DNA of 64,000 bases from Candidatus Saccharimonadota bacterium (GCA_017432305.1 JAFRJK010000001.1:1-64000); one strand, 5' to 3'; shown: positions 16,066 to 24,946, numbered from the stretch's first letter. A program made the numbers and translations. Notes: generated by a model from the sequence alone, not told the origin.

Positions 16066-16400
16066 TGTTAGTTATTCCACGCGCAACTGAAAAAGCTTAC
16101 ACAGAACAAACTAAAAACACTTATATCTTTAATGTTCCTGAAGGTGGTTCAAAGCAATCTATTGCTAAAGCTATCGAAGAACAATTCAATGTCACCGTAA
16201 AAGATATTCGCGTCTTAACCCGTAAGGGTAAAGCTACCCGCTTTTCAAAGGGGAAACATGCTTATCCAGGCACAACTTATCGCCGCGATAAGAAAATCGC
16301 TTACGTTACTCTAAAAGATGGAGATAAAATCAAAGTTTTCGAAGAGGAAACAAAAGCTGAAGCTAAAGAAACTAAGAAATCCGAGAAAGGAGAAAAGTAA
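16065..16400 (+). CDS. rplW: 50S ribosomal protein uL23
   Basis: A 111-residue uL23: PRATEKAY at the start, YIFNVPEGGSKQSIAKAIE, then VRVLTRKGK-like sequence. uL23 sits at the tunnel exit and docks trigger factor and SRP. A Lys/Glu-rich tail of about 20 residues extends the normal length. One-base overlaps on both sides. Confidence 0.95.
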   Translation: MLVIPRATEKAYTEQTKNTYIFNVPEGGSKQSIAKAIEEQFNVTVKDIRVLTRKGKATRFSKGKHAYPGTTYRRDKKIAYVTLKDGDKIKVFEEETKAEAKETKKSEKGEK

Positions 16401-17233
16401 TGGCAATTAAAGCTTATCGTCCAACTACTCCTGCACAACGTCAAAAGACGACACAGGATTTCGATCAAATTACAACTAAAAAGCCTCTAAAATCGCTTTT
16501 AAAGGCTAAAAAGCAAAATGCTGGTAAGAATAACCAAGGTCGTATCACTGTTCGCCACCGCGGTGGAGGTGTAAAACGCCATTATCGTCTTCTTACCCAC
16601 AATCTCCCAAAAGGTCTTACTTTGACTGTTGAGGAAATTGAATACGATCCAAACCGCAGTAGTAGAATTGCTCGCGTTAAAGATCAAAATGACGTATATT
16701 ACTACATTACCGCTGATACAAACATGAAGAAAGGCATGAAGATTAAAACTGGCGCAGAAGCTCCTGTTGAAGAATCTAACCGCCTTCCACTCGATATGAT
16801 TCCAGTTGGTACTGTCGTTTATGCAATCGAACTTACTCCTGGCCGTGGTGCCCAAATGGTCCGCTCTGCTGGGGCAAGTGCACAACTTATGGCAAAAGAA
16901 GATGGTTATGCTACTCTTCGTATGCCTTCTGGTGAAGTTCGTAAAGTTCTAGTATCTTGTGAAGCTTCGATCGGTACAGTTTCAAACTTACAACATCAAA
17001 ACGTTAAGAAAGGTGCCGCTGGCCGTAATCGCCGCAAAGGTATCCGTCCAACCGTTCGTGGTGTCGTAATGAACGCAACAGATCACCCACACGGTGGTGG
17101 TGACGGTGGTCGTCATGGTTCCGGTAAAGCTCCTCGTACTCCATGGGGACAACTCACCCTTGGCTACAGAACTCGCCACAATAAGAAAACTAATAAAATG
17201 ATCGTGCGTAGTCGTCACGAAGGAAAGAGGTAA
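16400..17233 (+). CDS. rplB: 50S ribosomal protein uL2
   Basis: A 277-residue uL2 of normal length with GRITVRHRGGGVKRHYR near residue 47 and the highly conserved NATDHPHGGGDGG block near residue 224, which carries the His close to the peptidyl-transferase centre. Coupled to rplW by a one-base overlap. Confidence 0.97.
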   Translation: MAIKAYRPTTPAQRQKTTQDFDQITTKKPLKSLLKAKKQNAGKNNQGRITVRHRGGGVKRHYRLLTHNLPKGLTLTVEEIEYDPNRSSRIARVKDQNDVYYYITADTNMKKGMKIKTGAEAPVEESNRLPLDMIPVGTVVYAIELTPGRGAQMVRSAGASAQLMAKEDGYATLRMPSGEVRKVLVSCEASIGTVSNLQHQNVKKGAAGRNRRKGIRPTVRGVVMNATDHPHGGGDGGRHGSGKAPRTPWGQLTLGYRTRHNKKTNKMIVRSRHEGKR

Positions 17234-17239
17234 TAGTCT

Positions 17240-17533
17240 ATGAGTAGAAGCCTGAAAAAAGGTCCATTCGTGGATTATAAGCTTGAAAAGAAGATTAAAG
17301 CTCTTTCACTCGAGGATCGTACCATTATCAAAACTTGGGCACGTTACTCAACAATCTCTCCGGAGATGGTTGGTCGTACAATCGCCGTTCATAACGGTCG
17401 AAAGCACATCCCAGTTTTAATTTCAGAAAACATGGTCGGTCATAAACTTGGTGAATTTGCTCCAACCCGTACTTTCAAGCGTCATGGCGGTAAGAAAGCC
17501 GCTGAAGCTGCTGCTGCAAAGGGAGGTAACTAA
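17240..17533 (+). CDS. rpsS: 30S ribosomal protein uS19
   Basis: A 97-residue uS19: [12 protein letters not shown] start, [16 protein letters not shown], and [17 protein letters not shown] near the end. It contacts the A-site tRNA region of the small-subunit head with S13. An Ala-rich C terminus follows. Confidence 0.96.
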   Translation: MSRSLKKGPFVDYKLEKKIKALSLEDRTIIKTWARYSTISPEMVGRTIAVHNGRKHIPVLISENMVGHKLGEFAPTRTFKRHGGKKAAEAAAAKGGN

Positions 17534-17535
17534 TT

Positions 17536-17934
17536 ATGGCTACTAAATTTGCGCATGCATATATTAAAGGTATCGACAGTATGCCGAGAAAAACTAGCAT
17601 CGTCGCTAGCCTCGCACGTGATCGTTATGTCGCTGACGCAATCGTAATCTTAGAAAATACACCTCGTCGTGCTGCAAAGCCGGTGAGAAAAGCTATTGAA
17701 TCCGCTAAAGCAAATCTTTTAAACTCTGGCGCTTCAATCGATCCAAAGACTATTCGCGTCGCTCGCATCTCAGTCACTGCGGGTACTCGCATCCGCCGTT
17801 ATGTCCCAGCATCTCGTGGACGTGCTTTACCTTTCGAGAAAGTATCTAGCAACATCTTTGTCGAAGTTGCTGGTGAAGAGAAAGCTAAAAAAGCTGAAGC
17901 GAAAAAAGCTGGTGAAAAGAAGGAGGACAAGTAA
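17536..17934 (+). CDS. rplV: 50S ribosomal protein uL22
   Basis: A 132-residue uL22 with the SMPRKTSIVASLARDRYVADA-type helix start and a hairpin-tip region near RRYVPASRGRALPFEK that lines the exit tunnel. A Lys/Glu-rich tail extends the protein. One-base overlap with rpsC. Confidence 0.93.
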   Translation: MATKFAHAYIKGIDSMPRKTSIVASLARDRYVADAIVILENTPRRAAKPVRKAIESAKANLLNSGASIDPKTIRVARISVTAGTRIRRYVPASRGRALPFEKVSSNIFVEVAGEEKAKKAEAKKAGEKKEDK

Positions 17935-18560
17935 TGGGACAAAAAGTTAACCCAGTATCTTACCGTCTTCAAATCAGCAAAGATTGGTCTTCGAAGTGGT
18001 TCACTAAGAAAACCGACTTTAAAAAATGGTTAGTTGAAGATATTAAGATTCGTGAAGTCATTGAAGAACGCTTTAAGGCTCGTCCAACTATCGCTAAGAT
18101 TAACATCGAGCGTACTGATAACTTAACCACAATTACGATTCAAACCGCAAAAGCTGGTGCAGTTATTGGGAAACAAGGCGCTGGAATCAATGAATTAAAG
18201 AAAGAACTTGAGAAATTTACTTCTCAACCAGTTCGTTTAAATGTCGAAGAAGTCAAAAAACCTGAACTATCAAGCAAATTGGTCGCCGAGAATATCGGTT
18301 TCCAGCTTGGAAAGCGTATGAACTTCCGCCGTGCAGTCAAAATGGCTTGCCAATCAACTATGGCAGCTGGCGCTAAAGGTGTTCGTATTGAGGTTGCTGG
18401 TCGTCTTAACGGCGCAGAAATGTCTCGTCGCGAAAAGTTTATTGAAGGCTCGGTCCCTCTACATACTCTTCGTGCAGATATTGACTTCTATTGCCATCAC
18501 GCACCAACAATTGCTGGTATCGTCGGCGTGAAGGTTTGGATCTATAAAGGGGAGAAATAA
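17934..18560 (+). CDS. rpsC: 30S ribosomal protein uS3
   Basis: A 208-residue uS3: MGQKVNPVSYRL start, a KH domain with VIGKQGAGINELKKEL near residues 76-92, and the C-terminal GRLNGAEMSRREKF block. uS3 lines the mRNA entry channel. Length is near the compact end for the family. Confidence 0.96.
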   Translation: MGQKVNPVSYRLQISKDWSSKWFTKKTDFKKWLVEDIKIREVIEERFKARPTIAKINIERTDNLTTITIQTAKAGAVIGKQGAGINELKKELEKFTSQPVRLNVEEVKKPELSSKLVAENIGFQLGKRMNFRRAVKMACQSTMAAGAKGVRIEVAGRLNGAEMSRREKFIEGSVPLHTLRADIDFYCHHAPTIAGIVGVKVWIYKGEK

Positions 18561-18562
18561 TT

Positions 18563-18982
18563 ATGGCAATTTTACTACCAAGAAAAACTTCTCACCGTAA
18601 GGTCCGCAAGGGTAAAAACGAAGGTATCGCAACTCGTTGCAACTATGTTGCATTCGGTGAATATGGTCTTATGTCACTCGACAATGAACGTATCAACTCG
18701 AAACAAATCGAGGCAGCACGTCAGTCTATCACTCGTTATATCAAACGTGGTGGTAAAATCTGGATTCGTATTTTCCCACACACCCCAGTCACAAAGAAAC
18801 CTCTCGATGTTAAAATGGGTTCCGGTAAAGGTGAACCACAATTCTTCGTCGCGAAGGTTAAGGCTGGCACTGTGATGTTTGAACTCGCAGATGTTACCGA
18901 AGAACAAGCAAAAGAAGCTCTTCGTCTAGCATCCCACAAACTTCCAGTTCGTTGTAAGATTATTAAGAGAGAGGAGTTCTAA
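18563..18982 (+). CDS. rplP: 50S ribosomal protein uL16
   Basis: A 139-residue uL16 of normal length: LPRKTSHRKVRKGKNEG start, GGKIWIRIFPHTPVTKKP in the middle and MGSGKGEP near residue 79. It organises the tRNA-binding sites of the large subunit. Confidence 0.96.
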   Translation: MAILLPRKTSHRKVRKGKNEGIATRCNYVAFGEYGLMSLDNERINSKQIEAARQSITRYIKRGGKIWIRIFPHTPVTKKPLDVKMGSGKGEPQFFVAKVKAGTVMFELADVTEEQAKEALRLASHKLPVRCKIIKREEF

Positions 18983-18984
18983 TT

Positions 18985-19200
18985 ATGGCCGATAAAAAAG
19001 CTGCAAAAAAGACCGCTCCTAAAAGCTCAGATCTTTCGAAAAAGACTGTCTTAGAGTTAAAAGCTGACTTGCTTCTAGCAAGAAAAGGGCTATTTGATGG
19101 AACTCTCGCTAATCCACATCACATTAAAGCGATCCGTAAAGAGATTGCTCGTAAGTTAACTGCCGAGAACTCGGCGAAAGCAGAGAAAGGAGATAAGTAA
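18985..19200 (+). CDS. rpmC: 50S ribosomal protein uL29
   Basis: A 71-residue uL29 with the two-helix pattern SDLSKKTVLELKADLLLARKG and an NPHHIKAIRKEIARKLT segment. The Lys/Ala-rich N terminus is an extension. One-base overlap with rpsQ. Confidence 0.9.
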   Translation: MADKKAAKKTAPKSSDLSKKTVLELKADLLLARKGLFDGTLANPHHIKAIRKEIARKLTAENSAKAEKGDK

Positions 19201-19523
19201 TGGCACAGACTCTTATTGGTACCGTTACTTCCGACAAGCGCGATAAGACAATCACCGTCTCTATCACCTCTCGTGAAACTCATCCTCTCTATCGCAAGCA
19301 ATATTCACACACTCGTAAATATACCGCTCACGACGAGAAGAATGAAGCAAAACTTGGTGATAAGGTCGAGATTGAAGCCTGCCGTCCATTCTCTAAGACT
19401 TGTAGCTATAAATTAGTGAAAGTCCTCGAGAAGTCTCATGGCACTATCGCTTTGAAGGATGAAGTTAATGAAGTTGAAGGCGTCGCTAAAAAGGTCGAAG
19501 ACGCTGAAGAAGGAGATAAATAA
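19200..19523 (+). CDS. rpsQ: 30S ribosomal protein uS17
   Basis: A 107-residue uS17: LIGTVTSDKRDKTITVSI start, HPLYRKQYSHTRKYTAHDE and an EACRPFSKTCSYKLVKVLE end of the OB fold. The last ~25 residues are an acidic tail not found in the usual ~85-residue protein. Confidence 0.94.
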   Translation: MAQTLIGTVTSDKRDKTITVSITSRETHPLYRKQYSHTRKYTAHDEKNEAKLGDKVEIEACRPFSKTCSYKLVKVLEKSHGTIALKDEVNEVEGVAKKVEDAEEGDK

Positions 19524-19892
19524 ATGATCCAACAGGAAACTAGATTACACGTCGCTGACAACAGTGGCGCCAAGGAACTTGGAGTGATCCGTGTCCTCGG
19601 TGGTACTCGCGCCCGCTACGCACGCGTCGGTGATATCGTCACCGCTAGTGTGAAAGACGCTTCCCCAACTGGTGGCGTTAAGAAGAAAGCTGTCGTTCGC
19701 GCTGTTATCGTTCGTACTCGTGGCCAAATCCGTCGCCCAGATGGTTCAACCATTCGTTTCGACGATAATGCTGCCGTCCTTATTAACGACGACAAAACTC
19801 CACGTGGTACCCGTGTCTTCGGACCAGTTCCACGCGAGCTTCGTGACCTCGGCTTCAACAAGATTATTAGCTTAGCACCGGAGGTACTATAA
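19524..19892 (+). CDS. rplN: 50S ribosomal protein uL14
   Basis: A 122-residue uL14 of canonical length: [18 protein letters not shown] start, [19 protein letters not shown] and the [12 protein letters not shown] end. It forms part of the intersubunit bridge. Starts directly after the rpsQ stop. Confidence 0.97.
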   Translation: MIQQETRLHVADNSGAKELGVIRVLGGTRARYARVGDIVTASVKDASPTGGVKKKAVVRAVIVRTRGQIRRPDGSTIRFDDNAAVLINDDKTPRGTRVFGPVPRELRDLGFNKIISLAPEVL

Positions 19893-20116
19893 TGGCACAG
19901 AATTTGAAATCCGGCGATAAAGTAACTATTATTGCAGGTGGAAACAAGGGTAAATCTGGCAAAATCGTTAAGATGGACCTTAAAAACCATAAAGCAATGA
20001 TTGAGGGAGTCGGTATCCGCGAACGTCATATGTCGAAAAATGCTTACCGCCAAGGTGGCAAAAAAGACATCCACGTCGGTATCGACCTATCTAACCTCAA
20101 GAAGGAGGGCAAGTAG
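19892..20116 (+). CDS. rplX: 50S ribosomal protein uL24
   Basis: A short uL24 (74 residues against the usual ~100) that keeps the KOW core LKSGDKVTIIAGGNKGKSGKIVKM at residues 4-27. The C-terminal extension of longer homologues is reduced. One-base overlap with rplN. Confidence 0.93.
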   Translation: MAQNLKSGDKVTIIAGGNKGKSGKIVKMDLKNHKAMIEGVGIRERHMSKNAYRQGGKKDIHVGIDLSNLKKEGK

Positions 20117-20117
20117 T

Positions 20118-20687
20118 ATGGCTGAGAAATATATCCCAAGATTAAAAGAAGCTTATAATAAAGATTACGTTAAGGCTCTTGAAAAAGATCTTAAAATCGA
20201 CAATGTTAATAAGCTCCCTAAACTTGAAAAAGTTGTTGTGTCTTGTGGTGTTGGTAAAAAACGTGAGGATAAACGTTTCATTGAAACTGTCAACACAACT
20301 CTTACGAAAATTACCGGCCAAGCTCCAACTTCTAGACTAGCTAAGAAATCGATTGCAACCTTTAAAATTCGTAAAGGTATGGGCGATCCAGTAGGATACC
20401 TTGTAACTTTAAGAAATGATAAAATGTATGAATTCGTTGACCGCCTTATCAACGTTGCTCTCCCACACGTCCGTGATTTTCATGGCGTTTCGAGAAAATC
20501 ATTTGATAAGCAAGGCAACTATTCGTTGGGCCTAAAAGAACAAACTGTCTTCCCAGAAATTACTTTCGAAGATTCGAGCGTTCTCCACGGTCTTGAAATT
20601 ACATTCATTATTAAGAATGGTTCAAAGGAAGGAAGTACTAAATTGTTAGAACTCTTCGGTATGCCATTTGAGAAGGAGGAAAAGTAG
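20118..20687 (+). CDS. rplE: 50S ribosomal protein uL5
   Basis: A 189-residue uL5 with [13 protein letters not shown] at the start, [22 protein letters not shown] in the middle and [15 protein letters not shown] near the end. It binds 5S rRNA. ATG 20118 is chosen since GAAGGAGGG lies 7-8 nt upstream and it starts one base after rplX. Confidence 0.95.
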   Translation: MAEKYIPRLKEAYNKDYVKALEKDLKIDNVNKLPKLEKVVVSCGVGKKREDKRFIETVNTTLTKITGQAPTSRLAKKSIATFKIRKGMGDPVGYLVTLRNDKMYEFVDRLINVALPHVRDFHGVSRKSFDKQGNYSLGLKEQTVFPEITFEDSSVLHGLEITFIIKNGSKEGSTKLLELFGMPFEKEEK

Positions 20688-20688
20688 T

Positions 20689-20958
20689 ATGGCTAAGAAA
20701 TCTGCAGTCCTCCGTGATCAAAAAAGGCAAAAGATGTACGATAAATACAAAGACAAAAGAGCTGCGCTTAAAGCTGCTGGCGATCTTGAAGGTCTCCAAA
20801 AACTTCCACGCAACTCTTCAATTACGCGTCTTAAAAACCGCGATATGCTCGATGGGCGTCCACGTGGTTATATGCGCCGCTTTGGTATGAGTCGTATTAC
20901 CTTCCGTGAAAAAGCAAGCAAGGGTGAGATCCCTGGCGTAACAAAGAGTAGCTGGTAA
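20689..20958 (+). CDS. rpsN: 30S ribosomal protein uS14, zinc-free type
   Basis: An 89-residue uS14 with the [23 protein letters not shown] and [11 protein letters not shown] blocks. It is the longer cysteine-free (C-) type; the CxxC pairs of the zinc-binding short form are absent. ATG 20689 follows AGAAGGAGG. Confidence 0.95.
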   Translation: MAKKSAVLRDQKRQKMYDKYKDKRAALKAAGDLEGLQKLPRNSSITRLKNRDMLDGRPRGYMRRFGMSRITFREKASKGEIPGVTKSSW

Positions 20959-20976
20959 AGGAGAAAGGAGTAAGTT

Positions 20977-21378
20977 ATGTCATTACAATCAACAGATCAA
21001 ATTGCAGACCTTATCACCCGTATCCGCAACGCTATTCTTGTCGGTAAAACCGAAATTCGCGTTCCAACTTCAAAATTGAAAGTTGCGGTCGCTGAAGGTC
21101 TTAAAAAAGGTGGCTACATCGAAGACGTCGAAGTCGAAGATGCAAAACCTCGTGGAATCCTCCATATCGTCATCAATAAGGTTGGCGAAATTGCTAAGAT
21201 CAACGAAATCTCGAAAGTTTCTAAACCTGGTCGCCGCGTTTACGCAGCAGCCGATGAAATTCCTAAAGTAAAGTCTGGCCGTGGTATCGTCCTCGTCTCG
21301 ACCTCTAAAGGAATTATGTCTGGCGAAGAAGCTAGAAAAAACCGCCTTGGTGGAGAGATTTTAGTTAAAGTTTACTAA
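20977..21378 (+). CDS. rpsH: 30S ribosomal protein uS8
   Basis: A 133-residue uS8: DQIADLITRIRNAI start and the C-terminal STSKGIMSGEEARKNRLGGEILVKVY. It binds the central domain of 16S rRNA and represses the spc operon in E. coli. The run of ribosomal genes is broken here by a terminator. Confidence 0.96.
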   Translation: MSLQSTDQIADLITRIRNAILVGKTEIRVPTSKLKVAVAEGLKKGGYIEDVEVEDAKPRGILHIVINKVGEIAKINEISKVSKPGRRVYAAADEIPKVKSGRGIVLVSTSKGIMSGEEARKNRLGGEILVKVY

Positions 21379-21395
21379 AATCCCGCTTTAACCTC

Positions 21396-21423
21396 AAAAA
21401 ATCCCCTATCTAGGGGATTTTTT
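21396..21423. terminator. bidirectional Rho-independent terminator after rpsH
   Basis: AAATCCCCTA and TAGGGGATTT with A and T runs on both flanks, so it can work in both directions; a reverse promoter faces it from 21449-21476. Confidence 0.85.
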
Positions 21424-21448
21424 GTGTCTTTATACTATATACCTCCAT

Positions 21449-21476
21449 TATAGCACATTTTTCAAAAAAGTCAAGT
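21449..21476 (-). promoter_or_regulatory. reverse-strand promoter facing the rpsH terminator
   Basis: On the reverse strand TTGACT, a 16-bp spacer ending TGTGC, then TATAAT. Only ~45 nt lie between its start site and the terminator, with no credible gene. Confidence 0.4.
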
Positions 21477-21538
21477 AAGCATAACTATTATAACATAAAA
21501 ACACCGATTTTAGCATAAGCATAACAGGGGTAGAACGA

Positions 21539-21567
21539 TTGACTATATGACGTGTTAGTGCTATAAT
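21539..21567 (+). promoter_or_regulatory. promoter of the inserted sugar-transferase gene
   Basis: TTGACT (21539-21544), 17-bp spacer, TATAAT (21562-21567). Confidence 0.8.
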
Positions 21568-21601
21568 AAGAACTAATAAAGGTTAGTTTTTGGAGTTGGA
21601 A

Positions 21602-22360
21602 TTGAGCGCAATCGAAAGGGCTATTTATATCAATCGCGTGGTGGAAATGCCACTGCTTCTTGGTAATAAAAAATCCCGCTCAGTTCGCTTTATCCTCTTA
21701 AAACGCCGACTCTGGTATCTAAATTTCGGGATTTATTCGGCGTTTAAACGTGTTTTCGGACTTTTAATCGCGCTAATTTTATTAGTTTTACTCTCCCCAC
21801 TCTTCCTCATTGTCTCAATCTTAATTAAGAGAGAAGACGGCGGAAAAATCCTCTTTAAACAGCTTCGAACTGGCCGCGACGGAAAAGAGTTTTATATCTA
21901 TAAATTCCGCACCATGGTTGAAAATAACGACATCCACGACAAAAGTTGCGCCGATAAACACACAAAAATTGGAAAATTCCTCCGAAACACCTCAATCGAC
22001 GAACTTCCGCAACTCTTTAATATTGTAAAAGGCGAGATGGCATTTATCGGTCCACGCCCTTGGATCACCGACTATTATGAAGCGATGAATGCTCGTGAAC
22101 GCGCCCGAACGATTGTCCGCCCAGGAATCACTGGTCTTGCCCAAGCAAACGGTCGAAATGGCATTACAATTTTTGAGAAAATTAACTACGACCTCGAATA
22201 TGTAAAGGGTTACTCGATTTTGACCGACCTTCGTGTGATTTTTGAATCGATTAAAGCTGTCATCTCGAAAGCCGACGCTGACGCTGGAAAAAACATCATT
22301 CATAACGAACTAAAAGAGCTCCGCGTCAAAAACGCCTTAAGGGCTATTACTCTCTTATAA
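21602..22360 (+). CDS. polyprenyl-phosphate sugar-1-phosphate transferase (bacterial sugar transferase family)
   Basis: A ~252-residue membrane enzyme: one hydrophobic segment (GLLIALILLVLLSPLFLIVSIL) is followed by the sugar-transferase core, including FKQLRTGRDGKEF, YKFRTM, SIDELPQLFNIVKGEM and GPRPW. Such enzymes start extracellular glycan assembly by loading a sugar phosphate onto undecaprenyl phosphate. The start is probably TTG 21602, seven bases after GGAG; an upstream TTG (21590) and ATG 21644 are alternatives. It interrupts the spc ribosomal operon and may serve the polysaccharide locus at 57.6-64 kb. Confidence 0.9.
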   Translation: MSAIERAIYINRVVEMPLLLGNKKSRSVRFILLKRRLWYLNFGIYSAFKRVFGLLIALILLVLLSPLFLIVSILIKREDGGKILFKQLRTGRDGKEFYIYKFRTMVENNDIHDKSCADKHTKIGKFLRNTSIDELPQLFNIVKGEMAFIGPRPWITDYYEAMNARERARTIVRPGITGLAQANGRNGITIFEKINYDLEYVKGYSILTDLRVIFESIKAVISKADADAGKNIIHNELKELRVKNALRAITLL

Positions 22361-22392
22361 TTTCAACACTAGCATTATCCCCTCTCACATGT

Positions 22393-22398
22393 TATACT
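22393..22398 (+). promoter_or_regulatory. -10 box before the acidic protein gene
   Basis: TATACT, 24 nt upstream of ATG 22423, with AGAGAGG as ribosome binding site between. Confidence 0.45.
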
Positions 22399-22422
22399 AG
22401 AAAAAGATAAAGAGAGGTTTTG

Positions 22423-24000
22423 ATGGATAAAAAAGAAGTTGAGCATTCTCCTACAGAGGCAGAAAAGGAAGAAATCATCGACGAGCTTTTTAGTAAAGAT
22501 GGCATGGATGATTTTATTGCTGAAAAAGAAACCGAAGAAGATAATTCTAAAATGAAAGGTTCTGACGACAAAAAGTCCGAAGAAGAAATCGAGGAAATTG
22601 ATATTGACCTCGAAGAGGCAATCGAGAAAAACAGCTCCGCTGAAGACGATGACGATTTAGTCGAAAAAATTGCCGACGAGCTCTCGAAAGAGGAAAAAGT
22701 TCGAAAGAAAGTTGAGAAAAAAGAGCCTGACCTCGGCCCGGTTCTCCCGGAGCTAGAAAAAGCTTTCGAAGAAAATAAAATCGAATATTATAAAATCGGC
22801 GCGATGGAAGCCTTCTCAAACGGAACTCTCTCTGTTCTTCCGGAAAAATTTATCTACGACGGTTTTATGGAAAAAGACGGCGAACTTTTCTTGAAGAAAA
22901 TTGAAGATTTAGAGGAAGATTCCCCTAGTGACAAAGATGATAAAAGTGCCTATCTTTTTATTGAAGCGAAGAAGAAATCTCTTGAAGTTGCTGGGGAAAT
23001 TGCTTGGGAAAAACTCGAAAAGGTTGAAGAGGAAATTATTTCAATCGCGATTGCGCGCGGTGCGAGGTTAAAAGTCGATGCGACCGGAAAAGAAGATCTC
23101 GTCTTCACTATCCCGACCGACCAAGCTTCCACCGCTAAATTTATGACGAATTACGGCCTTGACCCGGCTGATTTAAAAACTCGAAAACTCTCTTTTATCG
23201 GTTTTAGTAATATCATTCGAAAAATGGCCGACACGATTTCCGACGACACTCGTGAAAAGACCGAAAAAAGTGAAATTTTGGACCGTGGCTTAAAACAACT
23301 AGATTGGTATTACGACACTTTTAAATACCGTTCGAATTTTCTCCAATTTATGAATTATACCTATGGCTCTTATGAGGTCTCCGGGAAAGTGAATCGAAAC
23401 ATTCTCCAGGATTTTCTGAATGGCCGAAAAGAATATAAGGCTATTTTCCCGGAGGAAGAAGTTCTTGAAAAGAAAATAAAAGACGAGTGCCATCGCATTT
23501 CTACTGCCGAAAAAGTCTCATTTAAGGACTTTGTCGACTTTACGAATGATATTATCAAAAAGGTCTCGAAAGGACTATCTAGCGAAGAAAAAGTTTCTTA
23601 CATTAGAAATAAAATCAACCGTTATCTCGAGGAAGCTGAAAAAATTAAGGAAGCTGATCCACATGCTGAATTTTATGTAGAACGCCTTGCTGGTGGACGA
23701 ATTAACGGCGATGGTGGAATCATTAAAATGACCCCGAAATTCCCATTTTTAATTATTCGTTTCGGAAACACAGAATATGGCGAAAACTGTATCTATGCCG
23801 AATCAACGAGTTTTTCTAGCCCATTCTATGCTTGGAAGGGCAAAGATAGCGGCGATACTTGGCGTGAAGTCTTTAAGGGCTCGAAGGGGACAATAAAATC
23901 CGCGAAAAAGATTAAAACTTTCTTCCACTATGACGCCCAAAAAATCGACACGCTCGATGAATTCTATGACAAGGTTCACTCCTACGTCCCATACTCTTAA
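22423..24000 (+). CDS. hypothetical large protein with acidic N terminus
   Basis: A 525-residue soluble protein. The first ~110 residues are very rich in Glu, Asp and Lys; the rest is mixed alpha/beta-like with a C-terminal block containing FPFLIIRFGNTEYGENCIYAE. No membrane segment and no family recognised. ATG 22423 follows AGAGAGG. It sits with the sugar transferase between rpsH and rplF, both with own promoters, so the pair is probably a lineage-specific insertion. Confidence 0.75.
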   Translation: MDKKEVEHSPTEAEKEEIIDELFSKDGMDDFIAEKETEEDNSKMKGSDDKKSEEEIEEIDIDLEEAIEKNSSAEDDDDLVEKIADELSKEEKVRKKVEKKEPDLGPVLPELEKAFEENKIEYYKIGAMEAFSNGTLSVLPEKFIYDGFMEKDGELFLKKIEDLEEDSPSDKDDKSAYLFIEAKKKSLEVAGEIAWEKLEKVEEEIISIAIARGARLKVDATGKEDLVFTIPTDQASTAKFMTNYGLDPADLKTRKLSFIGFSNIIRKMADTISDDTREKTEKSEILDRGLKQLDWYYDTFKYRSNFLQFMNYTYGSYEVSGKVNRNILQDFLNGRKEYKAIFPEEEVLEKKIKDECHRISTAEKVSFKDFVDFTNDIIKKVSKGLSSEEKVSYIRNKINRYLEEAEKIKEADPHAEFYVERLAGGRINGDGGIIKMTPKFPFLIIRFGNTEYGENCIYAESTSFSSPFYAWKGKDSGDTWREVFKGSKGTIKSAKKIKTFFHYDAQKIDTLDEFYDKVHSYVPYS

Positions 24001-24017
24001 TTTTTCGAGCTATTCTC

Positions 24018-24046
24018 TTGTAAAAAACTTCTTTTTGTGCTAAAAT
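24018..24046 (+). promoter_or_regulatory. rplF promoter
   Basis: TTGTAA (24018-24023), 17-bp spacer with TGTGC extension, TAAAAT (24041-24046). It restarts the ribosomal operon after the insertion. Confidence 0.7.
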
Positions 24047-24080
24047 ATTAGGGATATTAACTTTAATAGGAAGTTTTTTA

Positions 24081-24617
24081 ATGAGTCGTATCGGAAAACT
24101 ACCTGTGGACATTCCTGCAGGCGTGACAATCACGGTCGGCGACGAGATTATTACCGTCACTGGCCCGAAAGGCACGCTTGAAGTTCCTGTTCAACAGAAT
24201 ACAACCACTAAGGTTGAAGAAAACAAAATTGTAGTAACCCGTAAAGATGACGAGCCAAAGTCGAAAGCTTGGCACGGTCTTCAACGTGCTTTACTACAAA
24301 ACGCTGTAGAAGGCGTAACGAAGGGTTTCGAAAAGAAACTCGAAATTAACGGTGTTGGTTTCCGTCTTTCTGGCGGTCCAAAAGACATCGAAATGGCACT
24401 TGGTTTTTCACACCCTGTAAAATACTCTGCTCCAGAAGGTATTACTCTTACCACAAATAAGATGGAGATTACCGTTTCTGGAATCGATAAACAGAAAGTT
24501 GGCCAAGTTGCTGCAGAAATTAGAAGTCTTAAGAAGCCTGAACCTTATAAGGGCAAAGGTATTAAATATGTTGACGAGTATATCGTCCGTAAGGCTGGAA
24601 AGGCAGGTAAGAAATAA
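24081..24617 (+). CDS. rplF: 50S ribosomal protein uL6
   Basis: A 178-residue uL6: MSRIGKLPVDIPAGV start, GPKGTLEVPV, and the C-terminal KPEPYKGKGIKY motif. It lies near the sarcin-ricin loop. In the usual spc order rplF follows rpsH directly; here 2.7 kb separate them. One-base overlap with rplR. Confidence 0.96.
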   Translation: MSRIGKLPVDIPAGVTITVGDEIITVTGPKGTLEVPVQQNTTTKVEENKIVVTRKDDEPKSKAWHGLQRALLQNAVEGVTKGFEKKLEINGVGFRLSGGPKDIEMALGFSHPVKYSAPEGITLTTNKMEITVSGIDKQKVGQVAAEIRSLKKPEPYKGKGIKYVDEYIVRKAGKAGKK

Positions 24618-24946
24618 TGGATGCTATCTATCGTGCTAACCGCACACGCGCAAAAATTCATGGTACTGCTGAACGCCCACGCCTAACGGTAAAAATCAGC
24701 AATTTACATATCACTGCACAAATTGTCGATGATGACGCTAAGAAAACTTTAGCTTATGCTACAACCGTCGGTTCTAAAGCCAAAGGCACAAAAACTGAAA
24801 AATGTGCATTAGTTGGGAAAGAAATCGCCGAAAAAGCTAAAAAAGCTAAAGTGAAAAAAGTAGTTTTCGACCGTGGTGCAAACGCTTATGCTGGTCGCCT
24901 CTCTGCATTAGCAGACGCTGCCAGAAAGGAAGGATTGGAGTTTTAA
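24617..24946 (+). CDS. rplR: 50S ribosomal protein uL18
   Basis: A 109-residue uL18: RANRTRAKIHGTAERPRLTV start and FDRGANAYAGRLSALADAAR end. It binds 5S rRNA with uL5. The next gene starts right after its stop. Confidence 0.95.
   Translation: MDAIYRANRTRAKIHGTAERPRLTVKISNLHITAQIVDDDAKKTLAYATTVGSKAKGTKTEKCALVGKEIAEKAKKAKVKKVVFDRGANAYAGRLSALADAARKEGLEF

Noticed and set aside
18331-18531. Short same-strand frames inside ribosomal protein genes
   Set aside because: Out-of-frame shadows of rpsC and neighbours with no initiation signals.
21590-21601. TTG 21590 as start of the sugar transferase
   Set aside because: It overlaps the GGAG that would serve as its ribosome binding site; TTG 21602 is correctly spaced.
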